Positions 38,620-47,787 are shown, counted from the stretch's first letter. The stretch: 64,000 nucleotides of DNA from Roseiarcus sp963776665 (GCA_963776665.1 CAVZNQ010000011.1:62001-126000), one strand, 5' to 3'. Numbers and translations are program-made. Notes: generated from the sequence alone by a model not told the origin.

Positions 38620-39963
38620 ATGACCATCGACCGCCGCGTCATGGCGCGCGACAAGTTTCTCGCCGTCTTGAGACGATCGCCCCAGCTCATGGGGATTCTC
38701 AATGTTACGCCGGATTCGTTCTCCGACGGCGGACGCCATTTCGAACCCGCCGCCGCGGCCGCGCGCGCGAGCGCGATGGTCGCCGAGGGGGCGGCGATCG
38801 TCGACATCGGCGGCGAATCGACCCGGCCCGGCCACAGTCCAGTTTCCGCGGCGGAGGAAATCCGGCGAGTGGCTCCAGTTCTGTCGGCGTTGGCGGGCGG
38901 CTTCGACGCGCCCATCTCCATCGATACCAGCAAGGCGGCGGTAGCGCGTGAGGCGGCGCGGCTTGGCGCCTGCGTCATCAACGATGTCTGGGGATTGCAG
39001 CGCGATCCCGGCATGGCGGACGCGGTCGCGGACACCGGTTCGGCCGTCGTCGTCATGCACAATCGCGAGCGGGCGGATGGGACGATCGACATTCTCGACG
39101 ACGTCGAGCGCTTCTTCGAGCGGTCGCTCAATCTCGCCGCGGGCGCCGGCGTGCCGTTCGGCCGCATACTGCTCGATCCCGGCGTCGGTTTCGGCAAGAC
39201 GCCGGAGCAGAACCATTCCTGCATCTGGAATCTCGATCGCTTCCGCCGCTTTGGCGCGCCGATCCTCGTTGGGCTCTCGCGCAAGTCGCTCATCGGCAGG
39301 ATCATCGGCGCCGAGGTCGACCGGCGGCTCCTTGGCACGCTTGCCGCCGACACGATTGCGCTCATGCGCGGCGCTTCGGTCTTGCGCGTGCACGACGTGG
39401 CCGAACACCGCGCCGCGCTCGACATCTTCAACGCGCTGAGCGCCGCCGCGCAGGCGACAGCTGCGCCCAAGGTTGACGGCCGGGCGCGGATCGCTCTCGC
39501 GCTCGGCGGCAATGTCGGCGACAAGGCCTTGAGCCTGCGCCTGGCGCTCAGGGCGATCGCTGGCGAGCCGGGGATTGAGCTTACCGGCGTCTCCCGCTTC
39601 TATCGCACCGCCCCCTGGGGCAAGACCGATCAGGACTGGTTCGTTAATGCTTGCGCGCTTGGCTTTACCAGTCTCGCGCCCGAGGCGCTTCTTGAACGAA
39701 TCAAGGCGCTCGAGGTCGAGCTCGGTCGCGTATCCACCGAGCGGTGGGGACCCCGCGTCATCGACATCGACCTAATCGCGTATGACGAGATTTCGCTGAA
39801 CAGCGAAAAGCTGACGCTGCCGCATCCGGAACTTTTTAACCGCGCATTCGTCCTCGTGCCATTGGCCGAGATCGCGCCCGATCTCATGATCGCGGGCGTC
39901 AAGGTGAGCGACGCAGCCGCGCGGCTGAGGGCTGAGGGTGCGGAGGTCACGCTGCTCGATTGA
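38620..39963 (+). CDS. folP-folK: Fused dihydropteroate synthase-HPPK (FolP-FolK)
   Basis: 447 residues in one frame. Residues about 1-275 are dihydropteroate synthase: MGILNVTPDSFSDGG (first pterin loop), DIGGESTRPG, VINDVWG, and LVGLSRKSLIGRI. A short linker (ATAAPKVDG) leads into hydroxymethyldihydropterin pyrophosphokinase (~290-447): ALALGGNVGD, RFYRTAPWGKTDQDWFVNA, and WGPRVIDIDLIAYDE with the metal-binding Asp pair. Together they make 7,8-dihydropteroate from hydroxymethyldihydropterin. The usual alphaproteobacterial order is folP-folB-folK as separate genes; here folB is missing and the ends are joined without a stop. The ATG at 38641 is an alternative start. Confidence 0.92.
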   Translation: MTIDRRVMARDKFLAVLRRSPQLMGILNVTPDSFSDGGRHFEPAAAAARASAMVAEGAAIVDIGGESTRPGHSPVSAAEEIRRVAPVLSALAGGFDAPISIDTSKAAVAREAARLGACVINDVWGLQRDPGMADAVADTGSAVVVMHNRERADGTIDILDDVERFFERSLNLAAGAGVPFGRILLDPGVGFGKTPEQNHSCIWNLDRFRRFGAPILVGLSRKSLIGRIIGAEVDRRLLGTLAADTIALMRGASVLRVHDVAEHRAALDIFNALSAAAQATAAPKVDGRARIALALGGNVGDKALSLRLALRAIAGEPGIELTGVSRFYRTAPWGKTDQDWFVNACALGFTSLAPEALLERIKALEVELGRVSTERWGPRVIDIDLIAYDEISLNSEKLTLPHPELFNRAFVLVPLAEIAPDLMIAGVKVSDAAARLRAEGAEVTLLD

Positions 39964-40097
39964 CTTGCAAATGGCCGCCAACGCGGCCAATCTCGGCTTT
40001 ACCGAGGCTCACATCTGGGATCTCGGATGAGCCGGTCGCCTCCTTGAGCGGGGCGGTTGGTTTCAACGTAGAAAGCAAAAAATAGAAGGGGAGCGAA

Positions 40098-40563
40098 ATG
40101 TTAAGGAGCAATGTAACGAAGAGCCTGGCAGCCGCTGCCGTCGGCTTTTTTGCCGCTCACACCGGGATGGCGCAGGAGGTGAAGAATCTGCCGGCCGGGC
40201 GCTACGGCCCATTTTATCTATTTTGCCACGGGCCGCTTTGCGTTAGATTCCAAAGACCAAGCCCAAATACGCGATGTGGTTGGACTGTTGCAAAGCAACC
40301 CGGACTATGTCGCTACAATCCTTGGCAAGACCGATTCAGTTGGCTCTATGGAATTTAACGAGCATCTATCGCAACGACGCGCCAATGCTGTATTCGAGGC
40401 TCTTGTGTATGACAACAAGGTGTCAGAGACCCGGATATCTTTGTGCTGGTCCGGTGAACGCCTGCCGTTCACGGCAACTGCCGATGAAACGGCACAAGCG
40501 CAGAACAGGATGGCTGCGATTGTCGTAAGTAAGGCGACGGATGCACATTTTTGCGGTGGATGA
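40098..40563 (+). pseudogene. OmpA-family lipid/peptidoglycan-binding protein, frameshifted
   Basis: Begins with a good ribosome site (AAGGGGAGCG) and a signal peptide (MLRSNVTKSLAAAAVGFFAAHTGMAQ). Near 40207 the sense frame changes by +1: it continues as FIYFATGRFALDSKDQAQIRD, then DVVGLLQSNPDYVATILGKTD, FNEHLSQRRANAVFEAL and AQAQNRMAAIVV, the OmpA C-terminal pattern of beta strand, helix and peptidoglycan site (N-x-x-L-S-x-R-R). The original frame stops at 40358 without this domain. The joined protein would be about 155 residues. Base composition is AT-richer than neighbours, hinting at acquisition. A transposase remnant adjoins it. Confidence 0.8.
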
Positions 40564-40624
40564 GCACCCCTCTGAAGGTGTCGGCGGACACTCACCGCAT
40601 CCCTGCCGTCCGTGAAGTAGCCGC

Positions 40625-40835
40625 TGAGGCTGAGCGGATTGAATTTCTGGATCAGTCTTGGCGGAGCGAGCGGCGACGGTAGCGGCGAGCGAAAGATCCA
40701 GCCATTCGAGCAGGCGACGGAGATTGCAGCCGACGACGGCAGTACGGCACTGACGTCGTCGCCGGCCTCACTGACGAGATAGTACGGGACCCATGCGGTG
40801 GTCGATGACCGCAGACTGGCGCGCGAACGCTCCGC
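40625..40835 (-). mobile_element. IS5-type transposase remnant (C-terminal end)
   Basis: On the reverse strand three frames together give VIDHRMG, then GDDVSAVL, then VVGCNLRRLLEWLDLSLAATVA. This order and wording match the IS5-family transposase C-terminus (DHRMGRNYL...GDxxNAVLAAxGYNFRxLLxWL), broken by frameshifts and stops. Only this fragment is left; no terminal repeats or target duplication is visible. It lies in the 307-base gap between the OmpA-like pseudogene and ilvE, which otherwise holds no gene. Confidence 0.65.
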
Positions 40836-40870
40836 CCGGCCCATTTCCCGTCTGATGGATCAAGAAATCG

Positions 40871-41731
40871 ATGCCCGCCTGGTCGCAAACCTTCACCTTC
40901 CTCGACGGCGAATGGCTCGAGGGCAACCACCCGATCGTCGGCGCGCGCACTCATGCCTTCTGGCTGGCTTCGAGCGTGTTCGACGGCGCCCGCGCCTTTG
41001 ATGGCGCGACGCCCGATCTCGACAAGCATTGCGCCCGTCTCAACCGCTCGGCCGTGTCCATGGGCCTCAAGCCGACAATGAGCGTCGAGGCGATGGTCGA
41101 GCTCGCAGGCGATGGGGTGAAGAAGTTCCGTCCCGGCGCCGAACTCTATATCCGCCCGATGTACTGGCCCGAACAGGGCAGCGCCACGAGCTCGGTGGCG
41201 CCGGACGCGGATTCGACCCGCTTCTGCCTGTGCGTCTACGAGGCGCCGCTGCCCGCGCCGACCGGGGTGTCGATCACCCGCTCCCCGTACGCCAAGCCGC
41301 TCGGCGTCACCATGCCGATCGACGCCAAGGCGGGTTGTCTTTATCCCAACAACGGGCGGGCGCTCATCGAGGCGCGCGCCCGCGGCTTCGACAATTGCCT
41401 CATGTGCGACATGCTCGGCAATGTCGCCGAGCTCGCCACCGCCAATGTGTTCATGGCCAGGGACGGCGTGGTCATGACGCCGATCGCCAACGGAACCTTC
41501 CTCGCCGGCGTCACCCGGCAGCGGGTGCTCGAACTCCTGCGCGCCGACGGCAGAGAGGCGCGCGAGGCGACGCTCGGCTTCGCCGATTTCGACGGCGCGG
41601 ACGAAATCTTCGTCGTCGGCAACTACGGCAAGGTGACGCCGGTCAGGCGCATCGACGGGCGCGACCTGCAGCCGGGTCCGTTCTTCCGCCGCGCGCGCGA
41701 GCTCTACTGGGAATTCGCCCACGCGCGGTAG
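40871..41731 (+). CDS. ilvE: Branched-chain amino acid aminotransferase
   Basis: 286-residue fold-type IV PLP enzyme transferring amino groups between glutamate and the 2-oxo acids of Leu/Ile/Val. Lys153 in DAKAGCLYPNN is the expected Schiff-base lysine; GNVAELATANVFM, and the phosphate-binding GNYGKVTP region, are present. This is the shorter, BcaT-like class common in alphaproteobacteria. The region just upstream is IS debris, so its promoter may be new. A ModE-like gene follows after about 60 bases. Confidence 0.92.
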   Translation: MPAWSQTFTFLDGEWLEGNHPIVGARTHAFWLASSVFDGARAFDGATPDLDKHCARLNRSAVSMGLKPTMSVEAMVELAGDGVKKFRPGAELYIRPMYWPEQGSATSSVAPDADSTRFCLCVYEAPLPAPTGVSITRSPYAKPLGVTMPIDAKAGCLYPNNGRALIEARARGFDNCLMCDMLGNVAELATANVFMARDGVVMTPIANGTFLAGVTRQRVLELLRADGREAREATLGFADFDGADEIFVVGNYGKVTPVRRIDGRDLQPGPFFRRARELYWEFAHAR

Positions 41732-41748
41732 TACATTACTTTGGGGGC

Positions 41749-41769
41749 GTCATTGCGAGGAGCGAAGCG
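41749..41769 (+). repeat. Fragment of a dispersed repeat (GTCATTGCGAGG type)
   Basis: GTCATTGCGAGG and AGCGAAGCG in succession between ilvE and the ModE-like gene. This wording is the beginning of a widely dispersed REP-like repeat known in many rhizobial-type and other bacterial genomes. Only one copy is seen here, and the second half is missing. Confidence 0.4.
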
Positions 41770-41791
41770 CGCCCGCCAAAAGGGAGGAACA

Positions 41792-42151
41792 ATGTCGACA
41801 CGGCTGACGATCCGGCTTGATTTCGAGCCAGGCCGGCGCCTCGGCGCGGGCAAGATCGCACTCCTGGAAGCGATCGAGGAGACCGGATCGATCTCGGCCG
41901 CCGGCCGCGCTCACAAGATGTCGTACCGTCGCGCCTGGCTCCTGGTCGACGAATTGAACCAGCTCTTCGCCACGCCGGTCGTGGCGGCGCATCATGGCGG
42001 GGCGCGGGGCGGTGGCGCGGCGCTGACCGACCAGGGCCGGCGGATCGTCGCCCTCTACCGCGACGCTGAAGCGAAGATGCGGACGGCCGCAAAGAGCGAG
42101 ATTGACGCCATCGAGCGCGATCTCGCCGCCGGCCGGGCGGCGGGCGAATAG
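41792..42151 (+). CDS. ModE-like winged helix-turn-helix protein
   Basis: 119 residues: a LysR-like ModE N-terminal winged helix (KIALLEAIEETGSISAAGRAHKMSYRRAWLLVDELN) followed by a short helical tail. The molybdate-binding MOP domains of full-length ModE are absent. Similar short proteins regulate molybdate uptake or molybdoenzymes in some alphaproteobacteria. No mod gene is near. ATG after AGGGAGG. Confidence 0.85.
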   Translation: MSTRLTIRLDFEPGRRLGAGKIALLEAIEETGSISAAGRAHKMSYRRAWLLVDELNQLFATPVVAAHHGGARGGGAALTDQGRRIVALYRDAEAKMRTAAKSEIDAIERDLAAGRAAGE

Positions 42152-42301
42152 GCGAGATCATTTCGGAATCCGCCGTCATGTGATCCGGGTCACAGCGTAA
42201 TCGCCGCGCAGCCGATAGGCGGTCAACGTCAAAGCGCAAGGTCGGCCGCTGACGGAAATAAGCCGGTTGGGCGGCCCGGCCATCTTCAGGGAGGGCGAGC
42301 A

Positions 42302-43204
42302 ATGGATAATGCCGAACGCGCGAAGCTCAAGGCCCGGTTGCGGGAGCAAGTTGATGAGGAGTTCGCCAAACGCGCGCACGAGCACCGCGTCAAGGTTCAC
42401 ACGATCAACGCGCGACGGCGGCATCGCAAGGCGAACAAGCTCAAGGCCGCGAAGAATCCTCTGGACTTCCTGGCGATCGGCGACTCTTGGTTTGATTATC
42501 CTCTTAACGACTACGGCATTCCCTGGTCCAATCAGGACATCGTCGCGAAATTGCAAACGATCGGAAATCCTCGCCCGATCGCTCTCTCGCTCGCCGTCCA
42601 TGGCAACCCGATGACCACGACCATGGGGCTTAACAACCAGATCCAATACGTCAGCAACATCGCCGATTCCCCATGGGCTAATGGGAGCCCGGACGCGATT
42701 CTCGTCTCCGGCGGCGGCGACGACGTCGTCGGCGACCAGTTCATCATCTATCTCGACTATTTCGGCGCGGGTCTGTCGAACCGCATCCAGGGGGTGGTCG
42801 ATTCGGTCGAGGCCTCGTATCAGGCGTTATTCGACTTTCGTAATCTCTATGCGCCAGATACGCCGATCTTCGGCCATTGCTACGACTATGCGATACCAAA
42901 CGGGGAGGGAGTCTTCTTCCAGGGCCCCTGGCTCCAGCCGGGACTCAACTTCGCCCATTATGATTACGCGGACGGGCTCACGATCGTCCAGAACGCCATC
43001 GACCGCCTCTACGCCATGCTGAGCGGGCTCGCGAGCGTGAAGAAGAACAATTACTACCTTGTCGACACCCGGGGCACACTGACCCGAGATACGTCCCAGC
43101 CGCTCGGGTGGGCGAACGAGATCCATCCGTATTCGGCGGGATTTGTCGCGCTTGCAAACAAGTTTATTCCCGTGCTGCGCAGCGTGTTCCCCGGGCGAAT
43201 ATGA
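42302..43204 (+). CDS. SGNH/GDSL-type hydrolase
   Basis: 300 residues. Block I is LAIGDSWFDYP with Ser62 as nucleophile, block III is SGGGDDVVG, and block V is WANEIHPYSAGF where His is kept and the usual Asp is Asn. A 50-residue basic, helical N-terminus (AKLKARLREQVDEEFAKRAHEHRV...) precedes the domain. There is no signal peptide, unusual for GDSL esterases. The ATG follows GGGAGGGCG. The gene is followed by no partner; the trpF operon starts about 180 bases on. Confidence 0.82.
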   Translation: MDNAERAKLKARLREQVDEEFAKRAHEHRVKVHTINARRRHRKANKLKAAKNPLDFLAIGDSWFDYPLNDYGIPWSNQDIVAKLQTIGNPRPIALSLAVHGNPMTTTMGLNNQIQYVSNIADSPWANGSPDAILVSGGGDDVVGDQFIIYLDYFGAGLSNRIQGVVDSVEASYQALFDFRNLYAPDTPIFGHCYDYAIPNGEGVFFQGPWLQPGLNFAHYDYADGLTIVQNAIDRLYAMLSGLASVKKNNYYLVDTRGTLTRDTSQPLGWANEIHPYSAGFVALANKFIPVLRSVFPGRI

Positions 43205-43386
43205 GGGCGGGGCGGGGGGCGTCGGGGTCGGCGGCGCGGCGCGTCCCGCTCAACGGGCGTTGAGGCCCAGTATCGCGCTAGACCAGCGGGCCGACGCCAG
43301 CATGCGGCGCCGGATCGGCCCGCACGCGGTCATGCTTTCCACCGGCCTTTGACAGGGCGGGCGGTTTGACCGAAAGAAGCGCTCAA

Positions 43387-44055
43387 ATGACGCCCGTAGT
43401 CAAAATTTGCGGCCTTTCGACGTCCGCGACCCTGGACGCCGCGCTCGACGCCGGCGCGGACATGGTCGGATTCGTCTTTTTCCCCAAGAGCCCACGCCAT
43501 CTCGACTGGGCGACTGCGCGCGCGCTTTCCCGACATGCGCGGGGACGGGCGAAGATCGTCGCGCTGAGCGTCGACCCCGACGACGAGGCTCTAAAGCGTA
43601 TCGCCGACGCCCTCGATCCCGATCTCTATCAGTTGCACGGGCGCGAGACTCCCGCGCGGGTCGAGCGGATCGGCGAACTCACCGCTCGCCCGGCGATGAA
43701 GGCGATCGGCGTCGCCGCGCGTGAGGACTTCGCCGCTGCCGCTCCTTACGCGGCCGTCGCCGATTTCCTGCTGATCGACGCCAAGCCGCCGCAGGACGCA
43801 ACGCTTCCGGGCGGCAACGGCCGTCCCTTCGACTGGGCCCTGGCGCGGGACTTTCGCTCCGCGCGCCCGTGGTTGCTCTCCGGCGGCCTCGACCCCGAAA
43901 CGGTCGAGGCGGCGATCGCGGCAAGCGGCGCAAGCGGCGTGGACGTCTCCTCCGGCGTCGAGCGCGCGCCGGGAGTTAAGGACGAAGGCAAGATCAGGGC
44001 TTTCGTCGCCGCCGCGCGGCGCGCATTCGCGCGGGCGGCGGAAGGGGTCGCGTGA
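43387..44055 (+). CDS. trpF: Phosphoribosylanthranilate isomerase
   Basis: Third step of tryptophan synthesis from chorismate-derived anthranilate. 222-residue TIM barrel starting MTPVVKICGL (Cys8 general base), VGFVFFPKSPRHL, YQLHGRE, and the phosphate-binding WLLSGGLDPE and GVDVSSGVE (Asp general acid in the latter region). The stop is one base before the trpB start region, so the two are co-transcribed. No leader peptide or attenuator recognised upstream. Confidence 0.95.
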   Translation: MTPVVKICGLSTSATLDAALDAGADMVGFVFFPKSPRHLDWATARALSRHARGRAKIVALSVDPDDEALKRIADALDPDLYQLHGRETPARVERIGELTARPAMKAIGVAAREDFAAAAPYAAVADFLLIDAKPPQDATLPGGNGRPFDWALARDFRSARPWLLSGGLDPETVEAAIAASGASGVDVSSGVERAPGVKDEGKIRAFVAAARRAFARAAEGVA

Positions 44056-44056
44056 T

Positions 44057-45277
44057 ATGAGCAAGCTCGAGAAGCCCAATTCCTATCGTGCGGGCCCGAA
44101 CGAGCGCGGCCGTTTCGGCATCTATGGCGGGCGCTTCGTCCCCGAGACGCTGATGCCGCTCGTCCATTCGCTCGAGAAAGCCTACTCCGAAGCCAAAGCC
44201 GACCCGGCCTTCAAGGCCGAACTCGACCACTTGCTCAAGCACTATGTCGGGCGCCCGAGCCCGCTCTATTTCGCTGAGCGGCTGACCGAGAGGCTTGGCG
44301 GGGCAAAGGTCTATTTCAAGCGCGACGAGCTCAACCATACCGGCGCGCACAAGATCAACAACGTGCTCGGTCAGATCCTGCTCGCCCGCCGGATGGGCAA
44401 GAAGCGCATCATCGCCGAAACCGGCGCCGGACAGCATGGCGTGGCGACCGCGACCGCCTGCGCGCGGTTCGGCCTCGACTGCGTCGTCTATATGGGCGCG
44501 GTCGACGTCGAAAGGCAGAAGCCGAACGTCTTCCGGATGAAGATGCTGGGCGCGGAAGTCAGGCCGGTGCAACAGGGGGCCCGGACGCTCAAGGACGCGA
44601 TGAACGAGGCGCTGCGCGATTGGGTGACCAACGTGCGCGATACCTATTATTGCATCGGCACCGCCGCCGGTCCTCACCCCTATCCGGCGATGGTGCGCGA
44701 CTTCCAGTGCGTGATCGGCGAGGAAACGCGCGCGCAGATGCTCGAACTCGAGGGCAGGCTTCCCGACAGCCTTGTCGCCTGCATCGGCGGTGGCTCGAAC
44801 GCCATTGGCCTCTTTCATCCGTTTCTGGACGAGCCTGAGATCGAGATGTTCGGGATCGAGGCGGCCGGCCACGGGCTCGACGTGCCCAACGGCCATGCCG
44901 CCTCAATCAATGGCGGGCGCCCCGGCGTGCTGCACGGCAACCGTACCTATCTTCTGCAAACCGACGACGGCCAAATCCTCGAGGGCCATTCGATCTCCGC
45001 CGGCCTCGATTACCCCGGCGTCGGACCGGAGCACTCATGGCTCAACGACGTCGGCCGGGTGACCTATCTCGCCGCCACCGACAAAGAGGCGCTTCACGCC
45101 TTTCAGCTGTGCTCGAAGCTCGAAGGCATCATCCCCGCGCTGGAGCCGGCGCACGCGCTGGCCAAGGTGATCGAGCTCGCCCCCAAGCGGCCCAAGGACC
45201 ACCTCATGGTGATGAACATGTGCGGGCGCGGCGACAAGGACATCTTCGCGGTCGCCGAGCATCTCGGCGGGATGTGA
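44057..45277 (+). CDS. trpB: Tryptophan synthase beta chain
   Basis: Condenses indole with serine using PLP. 406 residues, Lys99 in HTGAHKINN bound to PLP, phosphate loop CIGGGSNAIG, GAGQHGVATA, and the C-terminal CGRGDKD. Full length. In most alphaproteobacteria trpA, accD and folC follow; here a pirin gene follows instead, so trpA must be elsewhere. Confidence 0.97.
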   Translation: MSKLEKPNSYRAGPNERGRFGIYGGRFVPETLMPLVHSLEKAYSEAKADPAFKAELDHLLKHYVGRPSPLYFAERLTERLGGAKVYFKRDELNHTGAHKINNVLGQILLARRMGKKRIIAETGAGQHGVATATACARFGLDCVVYMGAVDVERQKPNVFRMKMLGAEVRPVQQGARTLKDAMNEALRDWVTNVRDTYYCIGTAAGPHPYPAMVRDFQCVIGEETRAQMLELEGRLPDSLVACIGGGSNAIGLFHPFLDEPEIEMFGIEAAGHGLDVPNGHAASINGGRPGVLHGNRTYLLQTDDGQILEGHSISAGLDYPGVGPEHSWLNDVGRVTYLAATDKEALHAFQLCSKLEGIIPALEPAHALAKVIELAPKRPKDHLMVMNMCGRGDKDIFAVAEHLGGM

Positions 45278-45379
45278 GCGGGGACGGTTGAGGAGGCGGC
45301 GGTTTCGACCGCCGCAGCGCCGCGGTCTGTCCCCTTGGAACGGCGAGACCGGATCGATTCCGACCGGGAAAGGAAGCCC

Positions 45380-46317
45380 ATGAGCTGGAACCCGCTGCTC
45401 GAAGCCGCTTATCCGGACGCAACCGGCATCGACTCCATCGAAACGCTGATCGCGCCGCGCTCGGTCGACCTTGGTGGTTTCGAGGTGCGCCGCGCTTTGC
45501 CCGCGCCGCAGCGGCAGATGGTCGGCCCGTTCATCTTCTTCGACCAATTCGGGCCGGCGGAGATCCCCGCCGGCCAGGGAGCCGACGTGCGTCCCCATCC
45601 CCATATCGGGCTCGCGACCGTCACCTATCTCTTTCGCGGCGAGATCCTGCATCGCGACAGCGTGGGATCGAAACAGATCATCCGCGAGGGCGACGTCAAC
45701 TGGATGGTGGCCGGGCGCGGCATCACCCACTCCGAGCGAACGCCCGCTGAAGCGCGCAAGAGGCCGCACAGCGGCTACGGGCTTCAGACCTGGGTCGCGC
45801 TGCCGGACGCGGACGAGGATACGACGCCGAGTTTCGAGCACCACGGCAAGACGACGCTGCCGGTCATCGAAAGCGAAGGCGTGCGCCTCAGGCTCATCCT
45901 CGGCCGCGCCTATGGCGAAGCCGCGCCGGCCAGGGTGTTTTCCGAGACCTTCTACGCCGACGCGGAGCTGAAAGCCGGCGCCCGTATGCCGCTTCCCGAC
46001 GGCCACGAGGAGCGTGGCCTCTACGTTCTCGAAGGGTCGATCTCGGTCGCTGGGCAGTCGTTCGAGGCCGGACGAATGATGGTGTTCCGGCCGAAGGACC
46101 GCATCAGCTTCGCCGCCGGGCCCGCGCGGCGCACGGCTCATCCTTCTGGGCGGGGCGCCGCTCGCGCGGGCCGCGCTACATCTGGTGGAATTTCGTCGCG
46201 TCCAGCCGGGAGAAGATCGACGCCGCGAAGGAGCAATGGCGCAAGGGCGACTGGGGCCGCGGGCAATTCGACCTTCCGGCGGACGATCGCGATGAATTCA
46301 TCCCGTTGCCCGCCTGA
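45380..46317 (+). pseudogene. Pirin family protein with two C-terminal frameshifts
   Basis: Residues 1-250 are a normal pirin double cupin: GPFIFFDQFGPAEI, the metal site DVRPHPHIGLATVTYLFRGEILHRDSVGS, and RGITHSER. Near 46132 the frame moves by +1 (LILLGGAPLA follows), and near 46165 it moves again by +1, restoring PRYIWWNFVASSREKID, GDWGRGQFDLPADD and the end at LPA. Without the shifts the frame reads an Arg/Gly/Ala-rich tail of no quality. Pirins bind iron and can act as quercetinases or co-regulators. The start follows AAGGAAG. Two shifts within 40 bases argue for local sequence error or a mutated tail. Confidence 0.8.
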
Positions 46318-46455
46318 TCGATAGAATCGCAAACAAATCCTTCCATTTTTCAGAAGCACCGGCTATCATGGCGGCAAGACGCGGTTGGACCCTGGCGGCG
46401 CGTCGACTGGAGTACGAAACGGAGAAAACGGCGAAGCGAGAACGCTCTCAAGCCA

Positions 46456-46492
46456 TTGAAAAGAAACGGTTGCGAGAAACCGGCGGTTTCGC
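46456..46492 (-). terminator. Terminator-like hairpin after uxuA
   Basis: On the reverse strand GCGAAACC-GCC-GGTTTC(T)CGC forms a stem with one bulge and is followed by a T-rich run (TTTCTTTTC). It lies about 55 bases past the uxuA stop. The 229 bases between pirin and uxuA hold nothing else I can support. Confidence 0.5.
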
Positions 46493-46546
46493 GGCCCAAC
46501 GTTTACAACGACTTGCCGGCCCGGGAGCGAAAGGGTTTGTTTCGAC

Positions 46547-47737
46547 CTACGCTGCGCGCCCGGCGCGAAACGCCTCGACTGTTCGCATGACGCCGCGCAA
46601 TTCCGCCAGGCCCTTGAGGCGGCCGATGAAGGAATAGCCGGGGTTGACCCGTCTTTTGCCATCGTCCCCGAGCAGATGCCCGTGATCGGGGCGCATCGGG
46701 ATTTCGGCGTCGGCGCGGCCTTCAGAGCGGCGGCGGTCTTCTTCCGCCATCAGCGCCGCGACGAGGCGGACCATGTCGGTCTCGCCGTCGAGATGGTCGG
46801 CTTCGAAGAACGAGCCGTCGGGCTCTCGCCTGACGTTGCGCAAATGGGCGAAGTGCACCCGCGGGCCGAACTCGCGCGCCATGGCGACGAGGTCGTTCGC
46901 CGGGTTCGAGCCGAACGAGCCAGCGCAAAGCGTGAGCCCGCAAGCGGGGGAAGGAACGGCGGCGAAGAGCTGGCGCACATCGTCGGCGGTCGACATGACC
47001 CGCGGCAGGCCGAAGATCGGGAACGCCGGATCGTCGGGATGGATCGCGAGACGGGCGCCTTCCTCCTCGGCGACTGCGGCGATCTCGCGCGCGAAAGCGA
47101 AGAGGTTGGCGCGCAGATCTTCGACCGTCACGTCCTTGTAGAGGGCTAGGGCGCGTGTGAAGCTTCGCCGGTCGTGGGTGAAGTCGCGCGCGGGCAGCCA
47201 GTCGATCAGCGTCCGCTCGAGCGCCTCGATTGCGTCAGGCGTCATCGAGGCGAACCGCGCCTTCGCCTTGGCCTGCCGCTCAGGGGGATGGTCGGCCTCC
47301 GCGCCGTCGCGCTCGAGGACGAAGAGGTCGTAGGCGGCGAGATCGACGGCGTCGAATCTTAGCGCCGTCCCGCCGTTGGCGAGAGGCCAGTTGAGATTGG
47401 TGCGCGTCCAGTCGGTGATCGCCATGAAATTGTAGCAGAAGGTTCCGACGCCGGCGCGCGCCGCGTTGCGGATTGATTGCTTGTGGTTGTCGATCTTGGC
47501 TCGGTAGCCGCCGCTGCGCGTCTTGATCTCCTCGCCGACCCCGATGCTTTCGACCACCGGCCAGATGAGCCCCGCCGCCTCGATTTCAGCCCGGCGCTTC
47601 AAGACCGCGTCTTCGCTCCAGACCTCGCCCCGATTCATATGATGCAGCGCGCTGACCACGCCGGCTGCGCCGGCCTGCGCGACATTCTCGAGGCTGACCG
47701 GATCGTCCGGCCCGAACCAGCGCCAGGTCTGCAGCAC
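46547..47737 (-). CDS. uxuA: Mannonate dehydratase
   Basis: Dehydrates D-mannonate to 2-keto-3-deoxygluconate in glucuronate breakdown. 396 residues with the family start MLQTWRWFGPDDPVSLENVAQAGAAGVVSALHH, CYNFMAITDWTRT, and the metal-ligand segments IHPDDPAFPIFGLPR and MRPDHGHLLGDDG. Starts with GTG after GGGAGGA. No uxuB or uxaC adjacent, so the pathway partners are elsewhere. Confidence 0.93.
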   Translation of the reverse strand: MLQTWRWFGPDDPVSLENVAQAGAAGVVSALHHMNRGEVWSEDAVLKRRAEIEAAGLIWPVVESIGVGEEIKTRSGGYRAKIDNHKQSIRNAARAGVGTFCYNFMAITDWTRTNLNWPLANGGTALRFDAVDLAAYDLFVLERDGAEADHPPERQAKAKARFASMTPDAIEALERTLIDWLPARDFTHDRRSFTRALALYKDVTVEDLRANLFAFAREIAAVAEEEGARLAIHPDDPAFPIFGLPRVMSTADDVRQLFAAVPSPACGLTLCAGSFGSNPANDLVAMAREFGPRVHFAHLRNVRREPDGSFFEADHLDGETDMVRLVAALMAEEDRRRSEGRADAEIPMRPDHGHLLGDDGKRRVNPGYSFIGRLKGLAELRGVMRTVEAFRAGRAA

Positions 47738-47787
47738 CCGAGTCCTCCCTTGGCCTTTCTCCCCTCTCCTTTGTGGCGGGGGCTGGG

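Noticed and set aside
42180..42300. Riboswitch or RNA element before the SGNH hydrolase
   Set aside because: No recognisable conserved fold or terminator.
43205..43386. trp leader/attenuator before trpF
   Set aside because: No Trp-rich short peptide and no alternative hairpins with a U-tract could be seen.
46368..46637. 89-codon frame after pirin
   Set aside because: Lys/Arg-rich with no domain, and its second half overlaps uxuA antisense. The region is better explained by a terminator.
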